Of a stretch of 64,000 nucleotides of DNA, positions 17,837 through 26,490 are shown piece by piece. Source of the DNA: Sphingomonas sp. Leaf34 (lineage in GTDB: Bacteria; Pseudomonadota; Alphaproteobacteria; Sphingomonadales; Sphingomonadaceae). Every line of letters starts with the position of its first letter. Positions within the stretch are counted from its first letter, which is position 1. The stretch covers positions 682,001 through 746,000 of the forward strand of contig NZ_LMLC01000001.1 of NCBI RefSeq assembly GCF_001421805.1, read 5' to 3'. The notes under the pieces are model-generated. The model did not search any database, was not told where the DNA came from, and saw only the letters and a program-made list of their open reading frames with translations. Both the position numbers and the translations under genes were made by a program.

Positions 17837-18732
17837 ATAGCCGCCTGAAATCGCTGCTCGCCCCGCTCGGCCGTTCCGCCGTCACGCTGATCATCGTCGC
17901 GCTCGCGGTGCTGGTCGCGCTATGGCTGTGGCAGCGTTACGAGACCGATCCGTGGACGCGCGACGGACGGATCCGCGCCGATATCGTCCGCGTGACGCCC
18001 GACGTGGCGGGTTTGGTCACCCAGGTCGCGGTGCACGATAACCAGGCAGTGAAGCCCGGCGACGTCCTGTTCGTAGTCGATCGCCCGCGCTTCCAGTTGA
18101 CGCTGGCGCAGTCGGACGCCGCGATCGCGAGTGCCCGCGCGACGCTGTTGCAGGCGCGCCGCGAGGCGCAGCGCGATATGGTGCTGGGCGATCTGGTCGC
18201 CAAGGAAACGCACGAGCAGAATGTCGCGCGAGTCGCCACCGCGTCGGCCGCGCTCGCCCAGGCCCAGAGTGCTCGCTCGACCGCCGCGCTGAACCTTGCT
18301 CGGACGACGGTACGCGCGACGGTGCACGGGATCGTCACCAATCTCGATCTTCACCCCGGCGACTATATCGCGACTGGTGCGCAGGCGATGGCGCTGGTCG
18401 ACACCGATTCGCTCCGAGTCGAAGGCTATTTCGAGGAAACCAAGCTCGGGAGCATCCGCGTCGGCGACCCGGTGATCGTCCACCTGATGGGCGAGCCGCA
18501 ACCGCTGCACGGCCGCGTCGACAGCATCGCGGCGGGGATCAACGACAGCGAGCGGACAAACACGACCAATCTGCTGCCCAATGTGAACCCGACTTTCAGC
18601 TGGGTGCGGCTGGCGCAACGCATTCCCGTCCGCATGAAGCTGACTCAGGTGCCGAAGGGCACGCAACTGATCGTCGGTCGGACCGCGACGGTGACGGTCC
18701 AGCCGCGGGTCCAGCCGGGGGCGACGTCGTGA
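17833..18732 (+). CDS. HlyD family periplasmic adaptor subunit (AaeA-like)
   Basis: A 299-residue membrane-fusion protein. One N-terminal helix (about residues 16-35) anchors it in the inner membrane; the biotinyl-lipoyl halves (DVAGLVTQVAVHDNQAVKPGD and the later RATVHGIVTNLDLHPGD) flank a helical hairpin at about 85-155, and a beta-barrel follows. It should bridge the FUSC pump, or the downstream MFS pump, to the NodT outer-membrane channel. ATG 17833 overlaps the DUF1656 stop. The stop at 18732 overlaps an ATG at 18729, which once may have been the nodT start before a repeat inserted. Confidence 0.92.
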   Translation: MNSRLKSLLAPLGRSAVTLIIVALAVLVALWLWQRYETDPWTRDGRIRADIVRVTPDVAGLVTQVAVHDNQAVKPGDVLFVVDRPRFQLTLAQSDAAIASARATLLQARREAQRDMVLGDLVAKETHEQNVARVATASAALAQAQSARSTAALNLARTTVRATVHGIVTNLDLHPGDYIATGAQAMALVDTDSLRVEGYFEETKLGSIRVGDPVIVHLMGEPQPLHGRVDSIAAGINDSERTNTTNLLPNVNPTFSWVRLAQRIPVRMKLTQVPKGTQLIVGRTATVTVQPRVQPGATS

Positions 18733-18790
18733 TGCGCACGCGCTTGTCCCGCATCGCGCTGTCCCCCCTCCGTCACTGCCACGGCCCCCT

Positions 18791-18874
18791 CCGTCATCCT
18801 GACGAAAGTCAGGCTCCAGAGCCCAAGACGGCGTCACCTGTAACCCTGGATCCTGACTTTCGTCAGGATGACGG
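18791..18874. repeat. REP-like inverted pair, family D, at the nodT start
   Basis: CCGTCATCCTGACGAAAGTC at 18791 and its complement ending at 18874, with about 40 bases between. Each arm contains its own hairpin (CCTGACgaaaGTCAGG). It sits between the HlyD stop and the best nodT start, in an operon whose other junctions are 4-base overlaps. A related pair is at 45558-45638. Confidence 0.85.
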
Positions 18875-18884
18875 AGCAAGGGGG

Positions 18885-20303
18885 ATGGACCCGCGCACCT
18901 GCCGCCGTGGGCTTGCCGCAGCGATGCTCGCACTCGCGCTCGCCGCCTGCACCACCGCCGGCCCGAACTACGCGCTCCCCGACGCCGCCGTCGTCAACCG
19001 TCCTTCCGCGCAAGGCGCCTTCGACAGCGGCACCGAAAAGGTGTTCGCCAACGCCCCGCTCCCCGATCGCTGGTGGCAGCTCTATGGCGACGCGCGCCTC
19101 GACGCGTTCGTCACCGAAGCGCTCGCCGCCAACACCGATCTGCGCGCTGCCGACGCGAACCTGCGCCGCGCCGACGCGGTCGTCGCCGAAGTCGCGGCTG
19201 GCCGGACGCTGTCGACCGCGCTCGGCGGCGGCGCCTCGCTCGATCGCCCCTACACGACCGGCAGCAGCCTGCCCGGCACGCTCGACTATAATCTCGGCAT
19301 CACGCTCGCCTACCCGCTCGACCTGTCGGGCCGGATCCGCCGCGCGATCGAAGCGGCGCAGGGCGATGCCGAGGCGGTCGCCGCCGCGCGCGACAATGTC
19401 CGCGTCACCGTCGCCGCGGAGACCGCGCGCAGCTATGCCACCGCCTGCACCGCCAACATGGTGCTGGCCGCGAACACCCGCATCCTCACGCTGCAACGCC
19501 AGACGCTCAACGTGACCCAGCGGCTGCAGCGCGGCGGCCGCGGCACCGCGTTCGACGTGACGCGCGCACGGACCGCGGTCGACCAGAGCGAGGCGTTGAT
19601 CCCGTCGCAGATCGCGACGCGCACCGCCGCCTTGTACCGGCTCGCCACGCTGATGGGCCGCACCCCCGCCGACTATCCCAGGGACGTCGCGGACTGCGCC
19701 CGCCCGCCTGCGCTCACCCGCCCGCTGCCGATCGGCGACGGCAGCGCGCTGATCCTGCGCCGTCCCGATATCCGTGCGGCGGAGCGCTCGCTCGCCGCCG
19801 CCACCGCGCGGATCGGTGTGGCGACCGCCAACCTCTACCCACAGGTCAGCCTCGGCGGTTCCGCCGGGTTCACCGGCCCGGTCTCGTCGCTGGGCTCCGG
19901 CAATGCGTTCCATCTCGGCCTCGGCCCGCTGATCAGCTGGAGTTTCCCCAACCGCCCGGTCATCCGCGCGCAGATCGCGCAGGCAGGCGCGGCGGCGGAT
20001 CAGGCCTTGGCGCAGTTCGATTCGACCGCGCTCGAGGCGCTGCGCCAGACCGAGACGGCGCTGTCCGCCTATGCGCGCGAAGGCGACCGCAACGCCGCCT
20101 TGCGCCGCGCGAAGGGCAGCGCCGCGCGCGCCGCCGACCAGGCGGGCACGCTCTACCGGTTCGGCCGCACCGATTTCCTGTCGCTGCTGACCGCACAGGC
20201 CGCGCTCACCACCGCGCAGGCCAACCTCGCCGCCTCCGATGCGCTGCTCGTCGATCGCCAGGTCGACGTGTTCAAGGCGCTCGGCGGGGGGTGGCAGGCA
20301 TGA
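18885..20303 (+). CDS. NodT-type efflux outer-membrane lipoprotein (TolC-like)
   Basis: A 472-residue outer-membrane factor. The signal ends in a lipobox (LAAC) with lipidated Cys22; two outer-membrane-efflux-protein repeats follow, rich in long helices and Ala/Arg (ANTDLRAADANLRRADAVVAE and a similar second half). It forms the exit duct for the pumps encoded either side. ATG 18729 overlaps the HlyD stop and is in frame, but its first 52 residues would be translated REP sequence. ATG 18885, after GGAGCAAGGGGG, starts directly at the lipoprotein signal and is preferred. The stop overlaps the next ATG (20300). Confidence 0.92.
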   Translation: MDPRTCRRGLAAAMLALALAACTTAGPNYALPDAAVVNRPSAQGAFDSGTEKVFANAPLPDRWWQLYGDARLDAFVTEALAANTDLRAADANLRRADAVVAEVAAGRTLSTALGGGASLDRPYTTGSSLPGTLDYNLGITLAYPLDLSGRIRRAIEAAQGDAEAVAAARDNVRVTVAAETARSYATACTANMVLAANTRILTLQRQTLNVTQRLQRGGRGTAFDVTRARTAVDQSEALIPSQIATRTAALYRLATLMGRTPADYPRDVADCARPPALTRPLPIGDGSALILRRPDIRAAERSLAAATARIGVATANLYPQVSLGGSAGFTGPVSSLGSGNAFHLGLGPLISWSFPNRPVIRAQIAQAGAAADQALAQFDSTALEALRQTETALSAYAREGDRNAALRRAKGSAARAADQAGTLYRFGRTDFLSLLTAQAALTTAQANLAASDALLVDRQVDVFKALGGGWQA

Positions 20304-21802
20304 GGCTGCGTCGGCGCGGGCTCGCCTCGATCAACAGCGAGATCCGCGACGGCATCATGCCCGCCGCCGACACCATCGCGCGCGTTGCCAAGGATCCGCA
20401 CGCGCTGCCGCATACGCCCAGCAACTATCGGATCACCGCGCTGATCATCGCCTGCGCGCTGTTCATGGAGCAGATGGATTCGACCGTGCTCGCCACCGCG
20501 CTGCCGACGATGGCGCGCGATTTCGGCGTGCCCGCGACCAGCATGAGCTCGGCGCTGACCTCGTATCTGCTGGCGCTCGCGATCTTCATTCCCGCCAGCG
20601 GACGCTTGGCGGACCGGTTCGGCTCGCGCACGATCTTCCGCGCGGCGATCCTGATCCTCGTCGGCGGATCGATGCTGTGCGGCCAGGCGACCAGCCTGCC
20701 GTTCATGATGGCCGCGCGCTTCGTGCAGGGTCTGGGCGGGGCGATGATGATCCCGATCGGCCGCCTCGTCCTGCTGCGCAGCGTCGCCAAGGAGGACATG
20801 GTCCAGGCGATGTCGTGGCTGATCATGCCCGCGCTGATCGGTCCGATCCTGGGGCCACCGGTCGGCGGCGCGATCGTCACCTATCTCGACTGGCGCTGGA
20901 TCTTCTATCTCAACGTCCCGATCGGCCTGCTCGGCGTCGTGCTGGTGACGCGCTTCATCGGCGAGGTCCGCGAGGACAAACCGGCACGGTTCGACGTACC
21001 CGGCTTTCTCCTGTCGGGCGTGTCGCTCGGCTGCCTGCTGTTCGGGTTCGAGATGACCAGCCGCACCGGCGAACTGTCGCGCGCGATCGCGCTGATCGCG
21101 GTCGGGCTCGTCGCGGGCGTCGCCTATATCCGTCACGCCAAGCGGCGCTGCGACCCGATCCTCGATCTGTCGCTGATGCGAGTCCCGACCTTCCGCCTGT
21201 CGGTGATCGGCGGCTCGCTGACCCGGATCACGCAGGGCGCACAGCCGTTCCTGCTGCCGATGATGCTCCAATTGGGCTTCGGCATGACCGCGGCGGCGAG
21301 CGGCGCGATCACGATCGCCGGCGCGATCGGCTCGCTCGCGATGAAGAGCCTCGCCCCACGCGTGCTCCGCCGCTTCGGCTTCCGCAACAGCCTGATCGTC
21401 GGCGGGCTGTGCGCCAGCTCGGGCTATGCGGTCGCCGGGCTGTTCCGCCCCGACTGGCCGGTCCCGGCGATCTTCGGCGTGCTGATGCTCTCGGGCTTCT
21501 TCATGTCGTTCCAGTTCTCGGCGTACAACACGATCGCCTATGACGAGATCCCGTCGTCGCGGATGAGCAGCGCGACCAGCTTCTACGCGACATTCCAGCA
21601 ATTGATGCTGTCGCTCGGCATCTGCGTCGGCGCGGCGTCGCTCCATGTCGGGATGCTCGGCACGGGCGCGACACGCCCCGCGCTGACCGACTTCACGCTG
21701 GCGTTCCTGGTGGTGACCGCAGTGTCGGCGTCCGCGACGATCTGGAACCGCCGGTTCGCCAAGGATGCCGGTGCGCAGCTCAGCGGGCATCGGAATAGGT
21801 GA
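20300..21802 (+). CDS. DHA2/EmrB-like MFS drug efflux transporter
   Basis: A 500-residue inner-membrane proton antiporter with about 14 hydrophobic segments after a soluble N-terminus of ~50 residues. The MFS motif A (GRLADRFGSRTIF) lies after helix 2 and motif C (a Gly/Pro-rich LIGPILGPPVGG) in helix 5, as in EmrB/QacA drug exporters. ATG 20300 overlaps the nodT stop (ATGA). It probably shares the HlyD and NodT partners with the FUSC pump; no second adaptor gene is present. The operon ends here, followed by a REP-like pair. Confidence 0.9.
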   Translation: MRLRRRGLASINSEIRDGIMPAADTIARVAKDPHALPHTPSNYRITALIIACALFMEQMDSTVLATALPTMARDFGVPATSMSSALTSYLLALAIFIPASGRLADRFGSRTIFRAAILILVGGSMLCGQATSLPFMMAARFVQGLGGAMMIPIGRLVLLRSVAKEDMVQAMSWLIMPALIGPILGPPVGGAIVTYLDWRWIFYLNVPIGLLGVVLVTRFIGEVREDKPARFDVPGFLLSGVSLGCLLFGFEMTSRTGELSRAIALIAVGLVAGVAYIRHAKRRCDPILDLSLMRVPTFRLSVIGGSLTRITQGAQPFLLPMMLQLGFGMTAAASGAITIAGAIGSLAMKSLAPRVLRRFGFRNSLIVGGLCASSGYAVAGLFRPDWPVPAIFGVLMLSGFFMSFQFSAYNTIAYDEIPSSRMSSATSFYATFQQLMLSLGICVGAASLHVGMLGTGATRPALTDFTLAFLVVTAVSASATIWNRRFAKDAGAQLSGHRNR

Positions 21803-21920
21803 TCCTCCCCTGAAAGGGAGGTGGCTGGCACTTGCCAGACGGAGGGGTGCCCCCCTCTCGATAGTACGACACCCCTTCGTCAGTCCTTCGGACTGCCACC
21901 TCCCCTGCCAGGGGAGGATC
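21801..21920. repeat. REP-like inverted pair, family A, copy 3
   Basis: Outer arms GATCCTCCCCTGAAAGGGAG and a complement ending GGGGAGGATC, with internal matching GGAGGTGGC / GCCACCTCC. It begins at the stop codon of the MFS gene and ends one base before the stop codon of the convergent opgH gene, so it occupies the entire spacer between two converging operons. A bidirectional terminator role is possible, but no T-run is present. Confidence 0.85.
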
Positions 21921-21921
21921 C

Positions 21922-23730
21922 TCAGCCGCTACGCGCGGGCAGAGACGGCCGCGACAGCACCGAGACATGCTCGCCGGGCTCGACGAACATTCCGTGCGCG
22001 CTCGCCCACCGCCCCGCCTTCTCGCTCGCGGTCAGCATCGTCAGGAACGGGCTGAGCAACAGTCCGAGCGTCACCGGCGCGAGCCAGGCCGCGGTAACCG
22101 GTGCGAACGGCGTCACCGCCAACAGCGCGACGCCCACCCCGACATGCCAGCGATAGCGCGGCATCACGTCGCTAAGCGACAGCTCATGCGCATCGCGATT
22201 CTGCGGCGCCCAGCCGGACTTGCGCCCCATCAGGATCCCGACCAGATCGATCGTCTGCGTCAGCGCGATCACCGGCGCGGACAGCATCGAGAACGGCACG
22301 TCGATCAGCACCGACCTGACGATCCCGCGCCGTCCGCCGAACCCCGCGCGCCGCTCGGCGTTCGAGACCGCCCAGATCACGCTCAGCAGCTTGGGCCCGA
22401 ACAGCAGCAGCAGCGTCACCGCCAACACCTGGAGCGAGGTCTGCGCCTCGACGATGTTGCGCTCGCCGATCAGCGCCTGCACCACGCTCGTCGCGATCAT
22501 CAGCAGCCACACCGGCGAGGTGATGAACGCCGACGCGCCCATCAGCAGTTGCAGCCGGCTGACCCAGTGGAACCCCGACGACGTCAGCAGGCTGAGATGC
22601 TGGATATTGCCCTGCGCCCAACGCCGGTCGCGCACCGCCGCATCGATCAGCGTCGGCGGATATTCCTCGAACGTCTCCTCGGTCATCAGCATGTGAACAC
22701 GCCAGCCGCGCCGGCGGAGCAGCGCCGCCTCTACCATGTCGTGGCTCATGATGACGCCGCCGAAGGGCGCGCGCCCCGGCAGGTCGGGCAGCCCGCAGCT
22801 GCTTGCGAACGCCTCGATCCGGATCAGCGCGTTATGCCCCCAGAAGGTAGCCTCCGACCCCGACCACCAGACGAGCCCCGCGGTCGAGATCGGACCGTAA
22901 AGGCGACTCGCAAACTGCATCCAGCGCTGGAAGAACGTCACGCCGTTGATCACCGCGGGCACGGTCTGGAGCAGCGCCACCGCAGGCCGGCGTTCGAGCA
23001 CCTGCGCCATGCCGATGATCGTGTTGCCGCCCATCAGGCTGTCGGCGTCGAGCATCAGCATATAGCGATAGCCGCCGCCGAACCGCCGGATCCACTCCGC
23101 GACGTTGCCGGGTTTGCGCCCGACGTTCACCGTGCGGCGCCGGTAATAGAGCGCGCAGTCGATCGTCGGGGCGAGCGCCTGCCACGCGGCGATCTCGGAC
23201 GCTTCCGCCGCTTCGCCCGAGTCGCTCAGGATGAAGATATCGAACCGATCCGCGACACCGCCCGCGGCGATCGCGCGCGCCATCCAGGCGATGCGTTCGA
23301 ACACCGCAGCGATATCCTCGTTATGGACCGGCATCAGGATCGCGGTGCGGCCCTCGAGCGGTTCGGACTGGCGCGGCGTCGGCACGAACCCAGGATGCCC
23401 GCCCGTCATCAACAGCACGAAGCCGATCGCGGCGTTCATAAAGCCGAACGCGATCCACGCGAACAGCGGGAAGAACAGTGCCAGCAGCGCCGCGTCCCAC
23501 AGGCTGAGCCCGTCGGCGAGCAGCGATTCCTGCACCGCGGACGACGCCGCGGTCGCCAGCAGCCCGGTCATCAGCACGAGGATGATCCGGCGCGCGAGCA
23601 TGTCGTCCGACGACACGACCATCCCCGCCCCCGGTTCGGGCGCGGTCCAAGGCGGCGGCGGACCGTCGAACCGCTGCGGGAGCATCTCGATCGGCGATTC
23701 GCCGGGCATCATGGCCGAGGTCGACTGCAT
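21922..23730 (-). CDS. opgH: glucans biosynthesis glucosyltransferase OpgH
   Basis: A 602-residue inner-membrane family-2 glycosyltransferase that polymerises glucose from UDP-glucose and feeds it to the periplasm for osmoregulated glucan. Two helices precede the catalytic domain (about residues 45-110); the domain shows ILMPVHNED, the metal-binding LDADS, SHDMVEA and the processivity motif RRWAQG; four or more helices follow. It is shorter than the ~850-residue enterobacterial OpgH because the long N-terminal cytoplasmic and C-terminal regions are absent. The ATG at 23730 overlaps the opgG/D stop by four bases. Confidence 0.92.
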   Translation of the reverse strand: MQSTSAMMPGESPIEMLPQRFDGPPPPWTAPEPGAGMVVSSDDMLARRIILVLMTGLLATAASSAVQESLLADGLSLWDAALLALFFPLFAWIAFGFMNAAIGFVLLMTGGHPGFVPTPRQSEPLEGRTAILMPVHNEDIAAVFERIAWMARAIAAGGVADRFDIFILSDSGEAAEASEIAAWQALAPTIDCALYYRRRTVNVGRKPGNVAEWIRRFGGGYRYMLMLDADSLMGGNTIIGMAQVLERRPAVALLQTVPAVINGVTFFQRWMQFASRLYGPISTAGLVWWSGSEATFWGHNALIRIEAFASSCGLPDLPGRAPFGGVIMSHDMVEAALLRRRGWRVHMLMTEETFEEYPPTLIDAAVRDRRWAQGNIQHLSLLTSSGFHWVSRLQLLMGASAFITSPVWLLMIATSVVQALIGERNIVEAQTSLQVLAVTLLLLFGPKLLSVIWAVSNAERRAGFGGRRGIVRSVLIDVPFSMLSAPVIALTQTIDLVGILMGRKSGWAPQNRDAHELSLSDVMPRYRWHVGVGVALLAVTPFAPVTAAWLAPVTLGLLLSPFLTMLTASEKAGRWASAHGMFVEPGEHVSVLSRPSLPARSG

Positions 23731-25223
23731 CAGAAGATCGGCGTCAGGACGGTTTCGCTGAGCGCGCGGCCGCCGCGCGTGAGGAACAGCCGGACGTCGG
23801 CAGGGCCCTGCGCATCGGGGGCGATGTCCGCCGTGATCCGCCAGCGATTCTTCTGGCCGACCACCGGATAGGCGGCGCTTGCGAGCACCTTGCCGCGGAC
23901 GACGTCGATCTTGGGCGTGACTCCGCTCTGCCGATCGAGGCCGGCAAGCCCGTCGCCGAGGAAATCGACCACGAGCTTCCTTGCGCCCTTCACCGGCTCA
24001 GCGCCCGGTCGGCCCGCGATGCCCTGCCAGCAATCGACGACATGCGCCGCACTCGCGACCGCGGTCGGATCGGTCGATCGCCACGACAAAGTATAGTCGA
24101 ACTGCAGCCGCTGGCCGGCCTTGGCAGGCGCCGCCGGCGTCCAGAACGAGACGATATTGTCGACCGTCTCGCTGTTGGTCGGGAACGCGTAGAGCATCAC
24201 CGCGCCCTGGCCCCAGTCGCCCTGCGGCTGGACCCAGAGATTAGGCCGGCGATCGTAGAACGCGCCGTCATCCTGGTAATGATCGAAGTTCCGATCGCGC
24301 TGGATCAGGCCGAAGCCCTTGGGTGCCTGGTCGGCGAAGCTGTCGAGCGTCTCGTGCGGCGGATTGTTGAGCGGCCGCCAGATGCGCTCGCCCGCGCCGG
24401 TGAGCAGCGCGAGACCGTCCGAATCGTGGATCTCGGGACGCCAGTCGACCGCGGCGGCGCGATTGCCCTCGCCGTACCAGAACATGCTGGTGGCCGGCGC
24501 GATGCCGAGCCGTTCGATGTCGCGGCGGACGTTGAGGACGCTGGACACGCGCTGCTCGACGCCGGCCCCCGCGACGTGGCGCGATTCGAACCGGTACGCG
24601 CCGGTGACGCTCGCGCCGTCCATCAGCGCGTAGATCGTATAGGCATCGGCGCCGGTGCGCTCGATCCAGAATTCGGTGAAGTCCGGGAATTCCTCGCGAC
24701 CGGGAAGCCCCGTGTTGATCGCAAGCCCGCGCGCGGACAGGCCGTACTGGTCCTGCGCGCCGGCGGTGCGGAAATAAGATGCGCCCTGGAACGCCATCCA
24801 GTCGCTCGTCCCGCCCGGCGCCATCGCGCGGAAGCCGGCGATGCCCAGCGCGGCGGCATGGCCTTCCTCCGCCTCGAACAGATCGCGCGCGAAGTCGATG
24901 CGGCGCGCCTGCCCGCCCTCGACGACGTTGATCGCGACGGGGGTGGGGGCGTAGCGGCCGAGCGGGAACAGGCGGATGCCGCCGGCCAGCGTCTTGTCGG
25001 CGCGGAAGCGGATGCTCCCGACCTTGTCGTAATCGATCGCGGCGGCCGCGGCGACCTTGGCGGGCGCGCTGTATGGCCTGGTCGCGAGCGTCGCGGCGCG
25101 TTGCTGGAGCGCCTCCCACGAGAACGGCGTCGCCTTGCCGGGCGCCGTTCGCATCGCCGCGGCGGCCTGCGGGAGGACACCCAACAGACCCAGCGCGGTC
25201 ATCACTTCGCGTCGACCGATCAT
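23730..25223 (-). CDS. opgG: periplasmic glucan biosynthesis protein OpgG/OpgD
   Basis: A 497-residue exported protein of the MdoG family, needed with OpgH for backbone assembly and branching of periplasmic glucans. The signal MIGRREVMTALGLLG has a twin-Arg and a short hydrophobic run ending near QAAAA, more like the Tat signal of OpgD than the Sec signal of OpgG, so it may be the D paralogue. The mature part begins with FSWEALQQRAATLA and ends with the Ig-like C-terminal domain. The open frame reaches 25256, but GGGAG 6 bases before ATG 25223 fixes the start. It is translationally coupled to opgH. Confidence 0.88.
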   Translation of the reverse strand: MIGRREVMTALGLLGVLPQAAAAMRTAPGKATPFSWEALQQRAATLATRPYSAPAKVAAAAAIDYDKVGSIRFRADKTLAGGIRLFPLGRYAPTPVAINVVEGGQARRIDFARDLFEAEEGHAAALGIAGFRAMAPGGTSDWMAFQGASYFRTAGAQDQYGLSARGLAINTGLPGREEFPDFTEFWIERTGADAYTIYALMDGASVTGAYRFESRHVAGAGVEQRVSSVLNVRRDIERLGIAPATSMFWYGEGNRAAAVDWRPEIHDSDGLALLTGAGERIWRPLNNPPHETLDSFADQAPKGFGLIQRDRNFDHYQDDGAFYDRRPNLWVQPQGDWGQGAVMLYAFPTNSETVDNIVSFWTPAAPAKAGQRLQFDYTLSWRSTDPTAVASAAHVVDCWQGIAGRPGAEPVKGARKLVVDFLGDGLAGLDRQSGVTPKIDVVRGKVLASAAYPVVGQKNRWRITADIAPDAQGPADVRLFLTRGGRALSETVLTPIF

Positions 25224-25313
25224 GCGGAACGCTCCCTTGTCGTCATTATGCTGCAACGCGGTAGCATAAGGCCATCGCGCGCGCGCGTCGACAGGTCCCG
25301 CCCCGGGCGCGCC

Positions 25314-25559
25314 CTATCGCTCGGCGCGGCGCCAGCGCGCGCTGATCGCGACCCGGTCGTGGATATGCCCGCCGACGATCACCAGCATCGCGCCGGCACT
25401 CGCGCAGAGAAACCCGATCATCGCGAGCAGGAACGCCAGCACGCCGGTTGCCGGATGCAGACGAACGAGCGCGTGGAGCGCGGTGACGGCGATCGCGAGC
25501 GACAGGACGCCGGCCGCGCGCAGGCTGAGATCGGTACGGAGGCGGCAAGCGTCGGTCAT
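25314..25559 (-). CDS. small two-helix membrane protein, unknown
   Basis: An 81-residue hypothetical protein with two hydrophobic segments (about residues 13-32 and 38-65, the second Gly/Ala/Ile-rich) and a basic C-terminus (SARWRRAER). I do not recognise a family. It lies 90 bases upstream of opgG on the same strand and could be cotranscribed with it. Coding is supported by its codon pattern and the sensible topology, not by homology, so it may be spurious. Confidence 0.5.
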   Translation of the reverse strand: MTDACRLRTDLSLRAAGVLSLAIAVTALHALVRLHPATGVLAFLLAMIGFLCASAGAMLVIVGGHIHDRVAISARWRRAER

Positions 25560-25673
25560 GCGACATCCCAGCTATCGCCACGCGCATATGCGTTCGAGAT
25601 CGATATCGCGGGGGCACCATAGTCTTCGCATAGTGCGCGTGCGCCGACGTACGGCGATCACTGTGCCAACGCC

Positions 25674-25769
25674 CGTCATCCCCGCGGAGGCGGGGATCCA
25701 GATGCTCAACGGGATGAGAGTTGATCGCGCGTTCAGCCAGTATGGATCCCCGCCTGCGCGGGGATGACG
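25674..25769. repeat. REP-like inverted pair, family C, copy 1
   Basis: CGTCATCCCCGCGGAGGCGG at 25674 and its complement ending GGGGATGACG at 25769. Each arm folds on CCCCGC / GCGGGG. It fills the space between the small membrane ORF and the end of kdpE. The rest of 25560-25800 shows nothing else recognisable. Confidence 0.85.
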
Positions 25770-25800
25770 AACGGAACTGGCTAAAAAGCTACCAACGCGC

Positions 25801-26490
25801 TCAGGCGTCGACGAGCAGCCGGTAGCCGACGCCGAGTTCGTTCGCGATCACGCTGCCGACACCGCCTGCGCCTTCCAGCTTCTGCCGCAGATTGCGCACG
25901 ACGATGCGGAGATATTCGATCCGCCGGTCATGGTCCGTCGGCCACGCCGCCTCCAGGATCCTCTGATGAGTCACGACCCGGCCGGGATGCGCCGCGAGTG
26001 CCGACAGCACGTCGAACTCCTTGCGGGTGAGATGCGCCTCCTCGTCACCGCGCCGCACGAGCCGGTGCTCGAAATCGATCTCGACGCCGTGCGCGCGCAG
26101 GATCGTCGGGCGCGCCGTCGCCTCGCCGCGCCCGCGCAACGCCACGCGCAGCCGTGCGAGCAGCTCCTCGGTATCGAACGGCTTGGTGACGTAATCCTCG
26201 GCGCCGAGATCGAGCGCGGCGACCTTCTGGTCGGTCGCCTCGCGCGCCGACACGACCAGGACGATCGGATCGCCGAGCTTCTTCAACAGCGGCACCAGCT
26301 CCAGGCCGTCGCGATCGGGCAGCCCGAGATCGAGCAGTACCGCAGTCAACGGCCGGCTGCCTGCGACCCGCAACGCCTCGCGCGCGTCGACCGCCTCCTC
26401 GACGCCATAGCCCGCCCGCTCCAGCGTGTTGCGCAGCAGCCGCCGGATATGCAGCTCGTCATCGACGATCAAAATGGTCTGTCCGCTCAC
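25801..26490 (-). CDS. kdpE: KdpE response regulator
   Basis: A 229-residue OmpR-type regulator of the high-affinity K+ system. The receiver domain (about 5-118) has the acidic pair VDDE and the phospho-accepting D54 in LLDLGLPD, with the conserved Lys in VTKPF; the C-terminal winged helix (about 130-225) contains HLTRKEFDVLSALAAHPG and the recognition helix before YLRIVVRNLRQKLE. The start is GTG 26490, which overlaps the kdpD stop (GTGA) and gives the usual length; the frame to 26538 would add residues lying within kdpD. It is the last gene of the kdp operon and should activate it at low K+. Confidence 0.93.
   Translation of the reverse strand: MSGQTILIVDDELHIRRLLRNTLERAGYGVEEAVDAREALRVAGSRPLTAVLLDLGLPDRDGLELVPLLKKLGDPIVLVVSAREATDQKVAALDLGAEDYVTKPFDTEELLARLRVALRGRGEATARPTILRAHGVEIDFEHRLVRRGDEEAHLTRKEFDVLSALAAHPGRVVTHQRILEAAWPTDHDRRIEYLRIVVRNLRQKLEGAGGVGSVIANELGVGYRLLVDA

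Noticed and set aside
21801-21920. Bidirectional rho-independent terminator between the MFS gene and opgH
   Set aside because: The hairpin arms are present but there is no T-run on either side; it matches family A repeats, so it is listed as a repeat.
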